Of a DNA stretch of 64,000 bases, positions 30,975 through 41,415 are shown piece by piece. Each line of letters begins with the position of its first letter. Position 1 is the stretch's first letter. Made by a program: the position numbers and the translations under genes. Origin of the DNA: Comamonadaceae bacterium ALPHA2B (GTDB lineage: Bacteria; Pseudomonadota; Gammaproteobacteria; Burkholderiales; Burkholderiaceae_C); contig SCOE01000024.1 in the NCBI GenBank assembly GCA_005503065.1, forward strand, positions 1 to 64,000, read 5' to 3'. The notes beneath the pieces are model-generated. The model was not told the origin of the DNA. It searched no databases and saw only the letters and a program-made list of their open reading frames with translations.

Positions 30975-32273
30975 TCAGCCTGCACGCGACCCGAAGCGCC
31001 GCGGATCGAAGGGCGCCAGTGCGGGCCAGGCGCGGCGCTCCGTCAGCAGCCGCGTCACCCACTGGCCCGTGCGCGCCGAAGCGCCCAGGCCCACGTGGCC
31101 ATGGCCGAAGGCGAGCACGACGTCCTCGCTCGCGCGCGACAGGCCGATGCACGGCAGCCCGTCGGGCAGGCTCGGGCGGTGGCCCAGCCACTGGCGCACC
31201 TCGAGGGTGTCGGCCTGCTCCGCGACCGCCGGGAACATGCGCACGAGGTGCTGCCGCAGGATCTCGGCGCGGCGCCAGTCGGGCGCGGCGGCCAGGCCGG
31301 CGATCTCGACCTGGCCCGCGGCGCGCAGGCCGTCGCGCATCGCGTGCACGATGAGCTTGCCGTCGGCCGCCATCATGGGCGTGCGCGGGCCGGCCGCAGC
31401 GCCGCGCAGCATCACGTGGTAGCCGCGCTCGGATTCGAGCGGCACGGGCGTGCCGGCCGCTGCAGCCAGCGGCGCCGAGCGCGCGCCCGCCGCGATCACG
31501 GCGGCGTCGGCCGCCATCTCGCCCTGTTCGGTCTGCACGGCTCGCAGTCGGCCGGCCTCGATGCGCAACCCGGTCGCGCGGCCCGCATGCCAGTCGGCAC
31601 CGAGCACCGCGGCATGCCGTGCCAGCGCCGCTACATAGGCGCCGGGCTGGCGGCAGTGGCCGGCCTCGGCCACGTGGATGCCCAGGGTGTAGCCGGCATC
31701 CAGCTCGGGCTCGCGGGCGCGCAGGGTCGCGGCATCCCATTCCTCCCACTGCACGCCGGTGCGCGCCCGCACCCGCCAGGCCAGCGCCTCGCCTTCGAAT
31801 TCCTCGCGCGAGCGGTACACATGCAGCAGGCCGCGCTGCTCGATCAGCCCGGGCACGTTCGCGGCCGCGGCCAGCCGGGCATGCAGCGCCGGCGCGTCGA
31901 CGAGCAGTGTGCGCAGCGCATCGGCGGTGGCCTGCACGCGCGCCTCGGTGCGGCCCGAGACGAGGTAGCGCAGCAGCCAGGGCAGGGCACGCGGCAGATG
32001 AGTCCAGCGCACCGCCAGCGGCCCGAGCGGATCGGCCAGCCAGCCCGGCACCTTGCGCCAGGCACCGGGCAGCGCGGGCGGCACGACCGAGTGCGAGGAC
32101 AACCAGCCCGCGTTGCCGTAGCTCGCGGCCTGCCCGCCGCCCGGTTCGCCGGGCTCGACCACCGTCACCCGAAGGCCTGCGCGCAGCGCCTCGATCGCGC
32201 TCGCGCAGCCGATCGCGCCGGCGCCGATCACCACCACGTGGCGCCGTGCCTCCTTCCGTCCAACTTCAGCCAT
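30975..32273 (-). CDS. D-amino acid dehydrogenase-like FAD oxidoreductase (DadA family)
   Basis: A 432-aa DAO-fold flavoprotein. The Rossmann motif V-V-V-I-G-A-G-A-I-G-C lies at 13-23 and the early G-G-Q-A-A-S-Y-G-N-A-G-W segment is the DadA signature; the C-terminal G-H-G-H-V-G-L matches the FAD-closing motif. It oxidises D-amino acids to keto acids, passing electrons to the respiratory chain. A 4-hydroxyproline dehydrogenase-like role is also possible, since these enzymes are close. ATG 32273 lies across a 203-bp gap from the divergent peptidase gene. Confidence 0.85.
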   Translation of the reverse strand: MAEVGRKEARRHVVVIGAGAIGCASAIEALRAGLRVTVVEPGEPGGGQAASYGNAGWLSSHSVVPPALPGAWRKVPGWLADPLGPLAVRWTHLPRALPWLLRYLVSGRTEARVQATADALRTLLVDAPALHARLAAAANVPGLIEQRGLLHVYRSREEFEGEALAWRVRARTGVQWEEWDAATLRAREPELDAGYTLGIHVAEAGHCRQPGAYVAALARHAAVLGADWHAGRATGLRIEAGRLRAVQTEQGEMAADAAVIAAGARSAPLAAAAGTPVPLESERGYHVMLRGAAAGPRTPMMAADGKLIVHAMRDGLRAAGQVEIAGLAAAPDWRRAEILRQHLVRMFPAVAEQADTLEVRQWLGHRPSLPDGLPCIGLSRASEDVVLAFGHGHVGLGASARTGQWVTRLLTERRAWPALAPFDPRRFGSRAG

Positions 32274-32476
32274 GCGGGGATCGTAGTGGGCAGGCGGCCC
32301 CGTGGGAAAGCGAAAGTGCAATCAGCCGCCAGCCCACACCCAGCGGGCGATACAACGAAATTAGTCACATCCGTTACCAATGCCGCGACGCCGGCCGCCC
32401 GGGGGCGCGTGGCGGATGCAAAGCGTCACCACGGCGCGGGCGCCGAACGAGGCTCCCACGCCTATGATGCCGCCCG

Positions 32477-33520
32477 ATGTCCCATGCACCCGCCCGCTCC
32501 CCACGCCCGCTGCACGGCGACGGCGCCATCACCGACGTCGCCGGCATCGAGGTCGGCCATTTCACCGACGAACGACGGCCCAGCGGCTGCACCGTCGTCA
32601 TTGCGCGCGAAGGCGCGGTGGGCGGCGTCGACGTGCGCGGCGCGGCGCCGGGCACACGCGAGACCGACCTGCTCGCGCCCGGCAACTTCGTGCAGCAGGT
32701 GCATGCGATCGTGCTCGCAGGCGGCAGCGCCTGGGGCCTGGCGGCCGCCGACGGCGCGGTCCGTTGGCTGGAGGAGCGCGGCGTGGGCCTGGACGTGCGC
32801 TACGGCACGCTGCCCATCGTGCCCGCGGCCGTGCTCTTCGACCTGCCGCTCAGCCATGCCGACGGCGCGCGCGTGCGGCCCGACGCCGCAGCCGGCTACG
32901 CGGCCTGCGACGCCGCCTCGCGCGAGGCGCCGGCCGAGGGCAACGTGGGCGCCGGCGCGGGGGCACTGGTGGGCAAGCTCTTCGGCGCGCAGCATGCGAT
33001 GAAGGGCGGCATTGGCACCGCGTCGGTCACCGTGGGCGGTGTCACCGTCGGTGCGCTGATCGCCTGCAACGCGCTGGGCGACGTGGTCGACCCCGACACC
33101 GGCACGGTGCTGGCCGGCGCGCGCACCGACGACGGCCGCGCGCTGCGCGACACCCGGCGCTCGCTGCTGCGCGGCGAGCTGCCGCAGCCGCTGCTGGCCG
33201 GCACCAACACCACCATCGGCGTGGTCGCCACCGATGCGGTGCTGACCAAGGTGCAGGCCAACCGCCTGGCGACGGTGGCGCACGATGGCCTGGCCCGCGC
33301 CATCAACCCGGTGCACACCATGAGCGACGGCGACACGCTGTTCGCGCTGGCCACGGGCCGCGTGCCGCTGCAGGGCGCTGCGCCGGGCATGACGGTGCTG
33401 TCGACGATGGCTGCCGAGGTGGTGGCACGCGCCACCGTGCGCGCCGTGCAGGCGGCGCGCACGGTGCAGGTGGGCGACTGGCGCGTGCCGGCCATGAACG
33501 AGCTCGGGGGCACGCCGTGA
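32477..33520 (+). CDS. P1-family (DmpA/NylC-type) self-processing aminopeptidase
   Basis: A 347-aa Ntn-fold hydrolase of the P1/DmpA/BapA and nylon-oligomer hydrolase (NylC) group. Such proteins cut themselves to expose a catalytic Thr or Ser. The cleavage motif G-T-N244-T245-T-I-G-V-V is visible, with T245 the likely nucleophile. Early D-V-A-G-I-E-V-G-H-F-T and A-L-A-G-G-S-A-W-G-L motifs are typical. It could release N-terminal amino acids or cut small amides. Its stop overlaps the GTG start of the TAXI receptor gene, so uptake of the substrate or product may be linked. Confidence 0.87.
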   Translation: MSHAPARSPRPLHGDGAITDVAGIEVGHFTDERRPSGCTVVIAREGAVGGVDVRGAAPGTRETDLLAPGNFVQQVHAIVLAGGSAWGLAAADGAVRWLEERGVGLDVRYGTLPIVPAAVLFDLPLSHADGARVRPDAAAGYAACDAASREAPAEGNVGAGAGALVGKLFGAQHAMKGGIGTASVTVGGVTVGALIACNALGDVVDPDTGTVLAGARTDDGRALRDTRRSLLRGELPQPLLAGTNTTIGVVATDAVLTKVQANRLATVAHDGLARAINPVHTMSDGDTLFALATGRVPLQGAAPGMTVLSTMAAEVVARATVRAVQAARTVQVGDWRVPAMNELGGTP

Positions 33521-34920
33521 AGCTCGGCCTGCCCCGCCCCGTGAAGCTGGTGCTGCTGGCCATCCGCGACCTGATCGCCTCGGCCGGGCCGGTGGTGTTC
33601 ATCGTCATCGGCGTGCTGGTCGCGGCCTACGTCTGGCTCGACCCGCAGCCGCCCAAGAAGGTGTCGCTGGCCACCGGACCGGCCGGCAGCGCCTATGCCG
33701 AGTTCGGCAGGCGCTATGCCGATGCGCTGAAGGCCAATGGCATCGAGGTCGAGCTCAAGCCCACCAGCGGCTCGCTCGACAACCTGCGGCTGCTGCGCGA
33801 GGGCCAGGCCGACGTGGGCTTCGTGCGCGGCGGCGCGGGCGACCCGGCAGCCGACGAGGAGGCCGGCCTCACCTCGCTGGGGGCCCTGTTCTTCGAGCCG
33901 CTGTGGATCTTCTACCGCACCGATGCGCTGCCCGTGCCCGCGCCCGACCCCAAGGCGCCGCCGCGGCGCCGCGGCGAGCCGCCGCCCGCGCCGCCCGCAC
34001 CCGCACCCATCACCTCGCTGGCACAGCTCCAAGGGCTGCGCGTGAACGTCGACAAGCCCGGCAGCGGCGTGCCGGAGATCATGGAGAAGATGTTCGCGGC
34101 CAACCGGCTCGACGCGTCGAAGCTGAAGCTGTCGCAGCTCGAGCAGGCGCCCGCGACCGAGGCGCTGGAGGCCGGCCTGCTCGACGCCGTGGTGCTGGCC
34201 TCGGCGCCGCAGTCGCCGCTGGTGCAGCGCCTGCTGCGCACGCCGGGCATCGCGCTGGTCGACCTGAGCCAGGTCGACGCGTACACGCGCATCTTTCCCT
34301 TCTTCTCGTCGGTGAGCCTGCCGCGCGGCATCGTCGACCTGGCGGGCGACGTGCCAACGCACGACGTGGCCATGCTCGCGGCCACGACCTCTCTGCTCAC
34401 GCGCGAGGCCACACACCCTGCCCTGCGCCAGCTCTTCGCCCAGGCGGCGCAGACCATCCACGGCGGCGCGCACTGGTTCAACCGGGCGCGCGAGTTCCCC
34501 AACACGCGTACCAGCGAACTGCCGGTGAGCGCCGAAGGCGACCGCGCCATCAACGGCACGCCGGCCTTCTGGCAGCGCTACCTGCCCTTCTGGGCCAGCA
34601 ACCTCATCGAGCGCATGTGGCTGGTCATCGGCGGCCTGATCGTGCTGCTGCTGCCGCTGTCGCGCATCGTGCCGCCGCTCTACACCTTCCGCGTGCGGCG
34701 GCGCGTGTTCCGCTGGTACGCGCGGCTGCGCGAGATCGAGGCCAAGGTGGCCTCGGGGGAAGGCGATCGCAACGAGCTGCTCGACGAGCTGGACGAGCTC
34801 GACCGTGTGGCCAACCGGGTGACGGTGCCGCTGTCGTACGCCGAGGAGCTCTACGCGCTGCGCAACAACATCCATGCGGTGCGCAAGCGGCTGCTGGCGC
34901 TGCGGCCAGCGGCCGCCTGA
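33517..34920 (+). CDS. TAXI-family TRAP solute-binding protein with membrane anchors
   Basis: A 467-aa TAXI-type receptor. Residues 15-45 form an N-terminal membrane helix, then the mature domain opens K-K-V-S-L-A-T-G-P-A-G-S-A-Y, typical of TAXI proteins. A second strongly hydrophobic helix near residues 375-395 is followed by a charged cytoplasmic tail with a coiled-coil-like L-L-D-E-L-D-E-L run. So it is a membrane-bound rather than free periplasmic receptor. A P-R-R-R-G-E-P-P-P-A-P-P-A-P insert occurs near 150. The start is GTG 33517 overlapping the peptidase stop. No TRAP permease is adjacent. Confidence 0.85.
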   Translation: MKLGLPRPVKLVLLAIRDLIASAGPVVFIVIGVLVAAYVWLDPQPPKKVSLATGPAGSAYAEFGRRYADALKANGIEVELKPTSGSLDNLRLLREGQADVGFVRGGAGDPAADEEAGLTSLGALFFEPLWIFYRTDALPVPAPDPKAPPRRRGEPPPAPPAPAPITSLAQLQGLRVNVDKPGSGVPEIMEKMFAANRLDASKLKLSQLEQAPATEALEAGLLDAVVLASAPQSPLVQRLLRTPGIALVDLSQVDAYTRIFPFFSSVSLPRGIVDLAGDVPTHDVAMLAATTSLLTREATHPALRQLFAQAAQTIHGGAHWFNRAREFPNTRTSELPVSAEGDRAINGTPAFWQRYLPFWASNLIERMWLVIGGLIVLLLPLSRIVPPLYTFRVRRRVFRWYARLREIEAKVASGEGDRNELLDELDELDRVANRVTVPLSYAEELYALRNNIHAVRKRLLALRPAAA

Positions 34921-34966
34921 GACTGCTCGACGGCGCTGCGGACGCGCCGGGCGACTTGGGGGTGGG

Positions 34967-36628
<1,662 letters not shown>

Positions 36629-36980
36629 GGGCGTATCTTCAGGTGGGTGGGAGCGCGCCGTGCGATGCGAGGGCGCCCGGGGGCCGGGCCGGCGCGAAAG
36701 CATGGATTATCCGCGCTGCCGCGCCCGGAGGGCCCGTGGCGAGGCCAAATTCGGCAGCTGGGCCGCACGGATCGCCCGCTCGTGCGACAATACGCAGGTT
36801 GCCGGGCGCAGTTACCCGCAACGCCGGCTTCCCGCCGGGGACGACGGAAATCCCTTCCTGGCTCCCGCTCCCTCTCGATTGCATCTGCCTTTGACTGGCC
36901 CGGCCGCTCCCAGCGAGCGCACCGCGGCAGGCCGATACCCATCAGAAACACCGCGCCGTGCAAGGCGCTCTTTCATCTCA
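36629..36980. other. 352-bp non-coding gap between ettA and rhlE
   Basis: No convincing gene is seen on either strand. The half next to rhlE is probably its 5' leader: it holds a hairpin GTTGCCGGG/CCCGCAAC (36798-36822, one bulge), immediately followed by GCCGGC ... GCCGGG (36823-36839). There is no Shine-Dalgarno site before the rhlE ATG. The half next to ettA must hold the ettA promoter, but I see no clear -35/-10. Confidence 0.5.
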
Positions 36981-38741
36981 ATGAACTTCGACGAACTGAA
37001 GCTGGCTCCGGCCATCCTCGAGGCCGTGCGCGAGCAAGGCTACGAAACCCCCACCCCCATCCAGGCCCAGGCGATCCCCGCCGTGCTCGAGGGCCACGAC
37101 CTCCTCGCCGGCGCCCAGACCGGCACCGGCAAGACGGCCGCCTTCACGCTGCCCCTGCTGCACAAGCTCTCCAAGGGCCAGGGCAAGACCAACAAGTTCG
37201 GCAAGGATGGCATTGCCGCCCTGGTGCTGACCCCCACGCGCGAACTCGCCGCCCAGGTCGAGGAATCGGTGCGCACCTACGGCAAGAACCTGCCGCTGAC
37301 CTCCACCGTCATCTTCGGCGGCGTGGGCATGAACCCGCAGATCGACCGCATCAAGAAGGGCGTGGACATCCTGGTGGCCACCCCGGGCCGCCTGCTCGAC
37401 CTGCAGCAGCAGGGCAACCTGGACCTGTCCACCGTCGAGATCCTGGTCCTGGACGAAGCCGACCGCATGCTGGACATGGGCTTCATCCACGATGTGAAGA
37501 AGATCCTGGCCCTGCTGCCGGACGACAAGCAGAGCCTGCTGTTCTCGGCCACCTTCAGCGACGAGATCCGCGAACTGGCCAACGGCCTGCTGCGCAACCC
37601 CAAGAGCATCCAGGTCACCCCGCGCAACACCACGGTGCAGCGCATCACCCAGGTCGTGCACCCGGTGGGCCGCGCCAAGAAGAAGCAACTGCTGGCGCAC
37701 ATCATCCAGGAACACGACTGGAGCCAGGTGCTGGTGTTCACCCGCACCAAGTTCGGCGCCAACCACGTGGCCGAGTTCCTGGCCAAGAACGGCGTCACCG
37801 CCATGGCGCTGCACGGCAACAAGAGCCAGAGCGCCCGCACGCAGGCGCTGGCGGGCTTCAAGAGCGGCGACATCCGCGCCCTGGTGGCCACCGACATCGC
37901 CGCCCGCGGCATCGACATCGACGACCTGCCGCACGTGGTGAACTACGAAGTGCCCAACGTGCCCGAGGACTACGTCCACCGCATCGGCCGCACCGGCCGT
38001 GCCGGCAAGGAAGGCCAGGCCGTGAGCCTGGTCTGCCTGGACGAGGAAGGCTTCATGCAGGAGATCGAGCGCTTCACCAAGCAGCAGATCCCCTCGCAGG
38101 TCATCGAGGGCTTCGGCCCCGACGAAGGCGAGATCGCCGAGCCGATCGCCATGGGCCGCCAGACCCTGTGGGGCGGCGCCGGCCGCCCGCCGAGCCGCGA
38201 GGTGATGGCCGCTGCCGCCAAGGCCGCGCGCCAGGAGATGATGACCCGCATCCGCGAGAACAAGGCCGGCCAGGCGCCCCGCAAGCCCAATGGCGGCGGC
38301 GGCAACAACGGTGGCGGCAACAACGGCGGCAGCCGTGGCCAGGGCGGCCAGCGCCCGCCGCGCGATGCCCAGCGTGACGGCCAGCCGCCGCGCCAGCATG
38401 CGCCCAAGCGGCACCATCCCAACCCGGCACAGCCGCACGCGCTGTACGAGGACCGTCCCGAGCGCCAACCCAAGCACTACGGCAACTCCACCAGCCCGTC
38501 GCACGCCGACATGGTGGCGCACCGCCGCGCCGACAGCGTCGGCGGTGCTGCGGGGCAGCCCGATCCGCTGCGCACCAGCGTCGACAGCTACGGCGGCGGC
38601 AAGCGCCGTGGTGGCGGTGGCTACGGCGGAGGCGGCGGCAACTACGGCGGCGGTGGCGGCGGTGGCAAGCGCCGTGGCGGCGGTGGCGGTGGCGGCGGCA
38701 ACTTCGGCGGCGGCGGTGGCGGCCGCCGCGGCGGCTACTGA
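36981..38741 (+). CDS. rhlE: DEAD-box RNA helicase, RhlE type, with RGG-like tail
   Basis: A 586-aa ATP-dependent RNA helicase for ribosome biogenesis and mRNA turnover. Motifs are complete: Q-motif P-T-P-I-Q (about 24), [27 protein letters not shown] and [13 protein letters not shown]. The core ends near residue 400. The rest is low complexity: Gly/Asn/Pro/Arg-rich, then a final tail of K-R-R-G-G-G and long poly-Gly runs ending R-R-G-G-Y, an RNA-binding and possibly phase-separating tail. Start ATG 36981; no good ribosome site upstream. A strong terminator follows. Confidence 0.92.
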   Translation: MNFDELKLAPAILEAVREQGYETPTPIQAQAIPAVLEGHDLLAGAQTGTGKTAAFTLPLLHKLSKGQGKTNKFGKDGIAALVLTPTRELAAQVEESVRTYGKNLPLTSTVIFGGVGMNPQIDRIKKGVDILVATPGRLLDLQQQGNLDLSTVEILVLDEADRMLDMGFIHDVKKILALLPDDKQSLLFSATFSDEIRELANGLLRNPKSIQVTPRNTTVQRITQVVHPVGRAKKKQLLAHIIQEHDWSQVLVFTRTKFGANHVAEFLAKNGVTAMALHGNKSQSARTQALAGFKSGDIRALVATDIAARGIDIDDLPHVVNYEVPNVPEDYVHRIGRTGRAGKEGQAVSLVCLDEEGFMQEIERFTKQQIPSQVIEGFGPDEGEIAEPIAMGRQTLWGGAGRPPSREVMAAAAKAARQEMMTRIRENKAGQAPRKPNGGGGNNGGGNNGGSRGQGGQRPPRDAQRDGQPPRQHAPKRHHPNPAQPHALYEDRPERQPKHYGNSTSPSHADMVAHRRADSVGGAAGQPDPLRTSVDSYGGGKRRGGGGYGGGGGNYGGGGGGGKRRGGGGGGGGNFGGGGGGRRGGY

Positions 38742-38768
38742 GCACCGCGCACCGCGCGTCCATGCACG

Positions 38769-38797
38769 GGCCATGCCTTTCGGGGCGTGGCCTTTTT
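38769..38797 (+). terminator. Rho-independent terminator of rhlE
   Basis: GGCCATGCC (38769-38777), a 6-nt loop and GGCGTGGCC (38784-38792) form a 9-bp stem with one G-U pair, followed by T5 (38793-38797). It lies 28 bp after the rhlE stop codon. Confidence 0.8.
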
Positions 38798-38984
38798 CTT
38801 GCCCGCGCGAAGGCTCGGCGGCCCTGACTTAGGCCAGGCTTAAGCCTGCCCACACAAGGCGGCGTCCGACGCGCGCCCGGCACGCCCGGCTCCTACAGTG
38901 AAGCCGACGCTGCACACCGACAGGTGGTTTCTTCCTCTGCTTGCCAGGCGCGACGCCCTTGCGCAAACAACCAGGAGATATCGC

Positions 38985-40208
38985 ATGTCTTGGACCCGTG
39001 AGCAGATCCACGTCACCGCGGCCAGCTACCTCGGCTGGACCTTGGACGCCTTCGACTTCTTCCTGATGGTCTTCATCCTGAAGGACATCGCGGCGGAGTT
39101 CCACACCCCCATCCCTTCGGTGGCGCTGGCCATCACGCTGACGCTGGCCATGCGGCCGGTGGGTGCGCTGATCTTCGGGCGGCTGGCCGACCGCTTCGGC
39201 CGCCGGCCGACGATGATGGCCAACATCCTCTGCTATGCGGTGCTGGAGCTGCTGTCGGGCTTCTCGCCCAACCTCGCGACGCTGATCGTGCTGCGCGCGC
39301 TCTTCGGCATCGCGATGGGCGGCGAATGGGGCGTGGGCTCCGCGCTCACCATGGAGACCGTGCCGGCGCGTTCGCGCGGCTTCGTCTCGGGCCTGCTGCA
39401 GGCCGGCTACCCAACGGGCTACCTGCTCGCCTCGCTGGTGTTCGGCCTCTTCTACGACCGCATCGGCTGGCGCGGCATGTTCTTCGTCGGCATCCTGCCG
39501 GCGCTGCTCGTGATCTACGTGCGCTCGCACGTGCCCGAATCGCCGGCCTGGAGGCGCCAGCGCACGCAGCCGCGCCCGAGCCTGCTGGCGGCGCTGCGGC
39601 ACGACTGGAAGCTCGCGCTGTATGCCATCGTGCTGATGACGGCCTTCAACTTCTTCTCGCACGGCACGCAGGACCTGTACCCCACCTTCCTGCGCGTGCA
39701 GCACGGCTTCGATGCGCACACCGTGGCCCTGGTGACCATCGTGCTCAACATCGGCGCCATCGTCGGCGGGCTGGTGTGCGGCACGCTGTCGGAACGCATC
39801 GGGCGCCGCTGGACCATCTTCGGGGCCGCGCTGCTGGCGCTGCCGGTGCTGCCGCTGTGGGCCTACTCGCACACCGCGGCCGGGCTGGCCTTCGGCGCCT
39901 TCCTGATGCAGATCGCCGTGCAGGGCGCCTGGGGCGTGATCCCGGTGCACCTGAACGAGATCTCGCCCGACAGCATCCGTGCCACCTTCCCCGGCCTGGT
40001 CTACCAGCTCGGCAACCTGCTGGCCTCGGTCAACGCGACGATGCAGGCCTCGCTCGCGACACGCCACGGCAACGACTACGCCTTCGCGATGGCCGTGGTC
40101 GCCGGCACGGTGGCGGTCGTCATCGCCGGCCTGATCCTCTTCAGCCGCGAGCGGCGCGGGGTGGACATGGGCGCCGGCGGCCTGCCGGCCGTCGCCCGGC
40201 ACGCCTGA
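38985..40208 (+). CDS. MFS transporter, metabolite/H+ symporter (NanT/JEN1-like)
   Basis: A 407-aa, 12-helix major facilitator. The sequence L-G-W-T-L-D-A-F-D-F-F-L-M in helix 1, G-R-L-A-D-R-F-G-R-R-P after helix 2, and G-I-A-M-G-G-E-W-G-V-G-S match the sialate/lactate/organic acid:H+ symporter group. The 38985 start has AGGAGATATC upstream; the earlier in-frame start would add an unlikely leader. It is preceded by the rhlE terminator and followed 39 bp later by a phosphatase/nuclease gene, so transcription is probably its own. Substrate unknown, likely a monocarboxylate. Confidence 0.87.
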   Translation: MSWTREQIHVTAASYLGWTLDAFDFFLMVFILKDIAAEFHTPIPSVALAITLTLAMRPVGALIFGRLADRFGRRPTMMANILCYAVLELLSGFSPNLATLIVLRALFGIAMGGEWGVGSALTMETVPARSRGFVSGLLQAGYPTGYLLASLVFGLFYDRIGWRGMFFVGILPALLVIYVRSHVPESPAWRRQRTQPRPSLLAALRHDWKLALYAIVLMTAFNFFSHGTQDLYPTFLRVQHGFDAHTVALVTIVLNIGAIVGGLVCGTLSERIGRRWTIFGAALLALPVLPLWAYSHTAAGLAFGAFLMQIAVQGAWGVIPVHLNEISPDSIRATFPGLVYQLGNLLASVNATMQASLATRHGNDYAFAMAVVAGTVAVVIAGLILFSRERRGVDMGAGGLPAVARHA

Positions 40209-40247
40209 GCGGCACGGCTGCACCACGGCGGCGGTTAGATTGCAGGC

Positions 40248-41261
40248 ATGCAAGACATCCCGCCGAACTTCGCGACCCTGTTCGTGGCCACCTGCAACCT
40301 GCTCAACCTGGCCCGGCCGCAGCGCGTCTTCTATGCCAACCAGGACCCCTACGACCCGCGCGACTACCAGCGCAAGGTGAGCTGGCTGGGCGAGCGCTTC
40401 CGCGCGCTGAACGCCGACGTGCTGGCCGTGCAGGAGGTGTGGGACGACACGGCGCTGAAGGATGCGGTGCTCGCCAGCGGCCTGCGCTACGACACCCTCG
40501 CGGTGCCGGGCGCCGAGAGCAACCCGCCCGCCCAGGGCGCGCAGGGCACGCCACGCGTGGGCATCGCAACACGGCTGCGGGTGGACGGCATCGAGTCCTT
40601 CGTCGACTTTCCGGACGGCGTCGCGGTCGACGTGCCCGGGCTGGGCGTGCACACGCGCTTCGAGCGCCCACCGCTGCTCGCGCGCCTGCGCATGAAGCAC
40701 GGCCAGCCGGTGAACGTGCTGACGGTGCACCTCAAGTCCAAGCGACCCAAGTTCCTGCTCGATGCCGCCGGCCAGTCGCTGGAGGATCGGGACGACCGCA
40801 AGGTGGCGGCGCGCGCCTCGCTGCGCTCGCTGCTCATGCGCGGCGCCGAGGCCGCGGCCCTGCGCTGCATCGTCATCGACCTGCTGCGCGGCAGCCAGGT
40901 GCCGCTGGTGGTGATGGGCGACTTCAACGACCACCCGCACAGCGTCACCACGCAGCTGGTGGCGGCCACCTCGGACGCGGTCTACGACAAGTCGGCGCGC
41001 GACGTGGCGCTGTTCAACGCCTACGAGATGCAGGGCGAGTCGGCGCTGAAGAAGGACGTGGCGTACTCGCACGTGCACCAGGGCTTCCCGGAAATCCTCG
41101 ACCAGGTCTTCGTGAGCGAGGAGTTCATGGCCGGCTCGCCCCGTGCCCTGGGCGACGTGCGGCGCGTCGACTACTTCAACGACCACCTGCACGAGGGCCG
41201 CGACCGGACGCGCTCGGACCACGGCTTCGTGCGTGCGCTGCTGCGGCTGCGGATTGCCTGA
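40248..41261 (+). CDS. Endonuclease/exonuclease/phosphatase (EEP) family protein
   Basis: A 337-aa EEP-fold hydrolase, the fold shared by DNase I, AP endonucleases, sphingomyelinases and inositol phosphatases. Signature residues are present: T-C-N-L-L-N near 15, V-Q-E-V-W near 64, L-T-V-H-L-K-S in the middle, G-D-F-N-D-H-P near 225 and a C-terminal R-S-D-H-G-F. These bind Mg and the phosphodiester. No signal peptide is visible, so it is cytoplasmic. Substrate undetermined. It follows the MFS gene by 39 bp and the last copy of the repeat on this side lies 90 bp after its stop. Confidence 0.85.
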   Translation: MQDIPPNFATLFVATCNLLNLARPQRVFYANQDPYDPRDYQRKVSWLGERFRALNADVLAVQEVWDDTALKDAVLASGLRYDTLAVPGAESNPPAQGAQGTPRVGIATRLRVDGIESFVDFPDGVAVDVPGLGVHTRFERPPLLARLRMKHGQPVNVLTVHLKSKRPKFLLDAAGQSLEDRDDRKVAARASLRSLLMRGAEAAALRCIVIDLLRGSQVPLVVMGDFNDHPHSVTTQLVAATSDAVYDKSARDVALFNAYEMQGESALKKDVAYSHVHQGFPEILDQVFVSEEFMAGSPRALGDVRRVDYFNDHLHEGRDRTRSDHGFVRALLRLRIA

Positions 41262-41350
41262 TCAAACGGACAGCCGAACGCAGAGGGCTCGAAGGATCCG
41301 CGGAGGGGCGCAGGAGAAGAAGCCGTCTGGCAATGAGCGCCAATGCCGGC

Positions 41351-41414
41351 CTTTCAAGCCAAATCGGCCTGCAGCGCCCGTCCCGTCTGCGCGAGCAGCT
41401 ATCGATTCGATAGC
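41351..41414 (-). repeat. Dispersed 64-bp palindromic repeat, copy D (minus strand)
   Basis: On the minus strand it reads GCTATCGAATCGATAGCTG, a slightly broken hairpin core GCGCAGACGGGACGGGCGC, CTGCAGG and GATTTGGCTTGAAAG. It lies between convergent genes (EEP protein and enolase-superfamily enzyme), and its GCTATC end is two bases from the stop codon of the latter. Confidence 0.8.
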
Positions 41415-41415
41415 G

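Noticed and set aside
38590-38740. Tandem GGC/GGT repeat mistaken for a CRISPR or minisatellite array
   Set aside because: It is in frame within rhlE and encodes the poly-Gly/RGG tail; there are no equal-length spacers.
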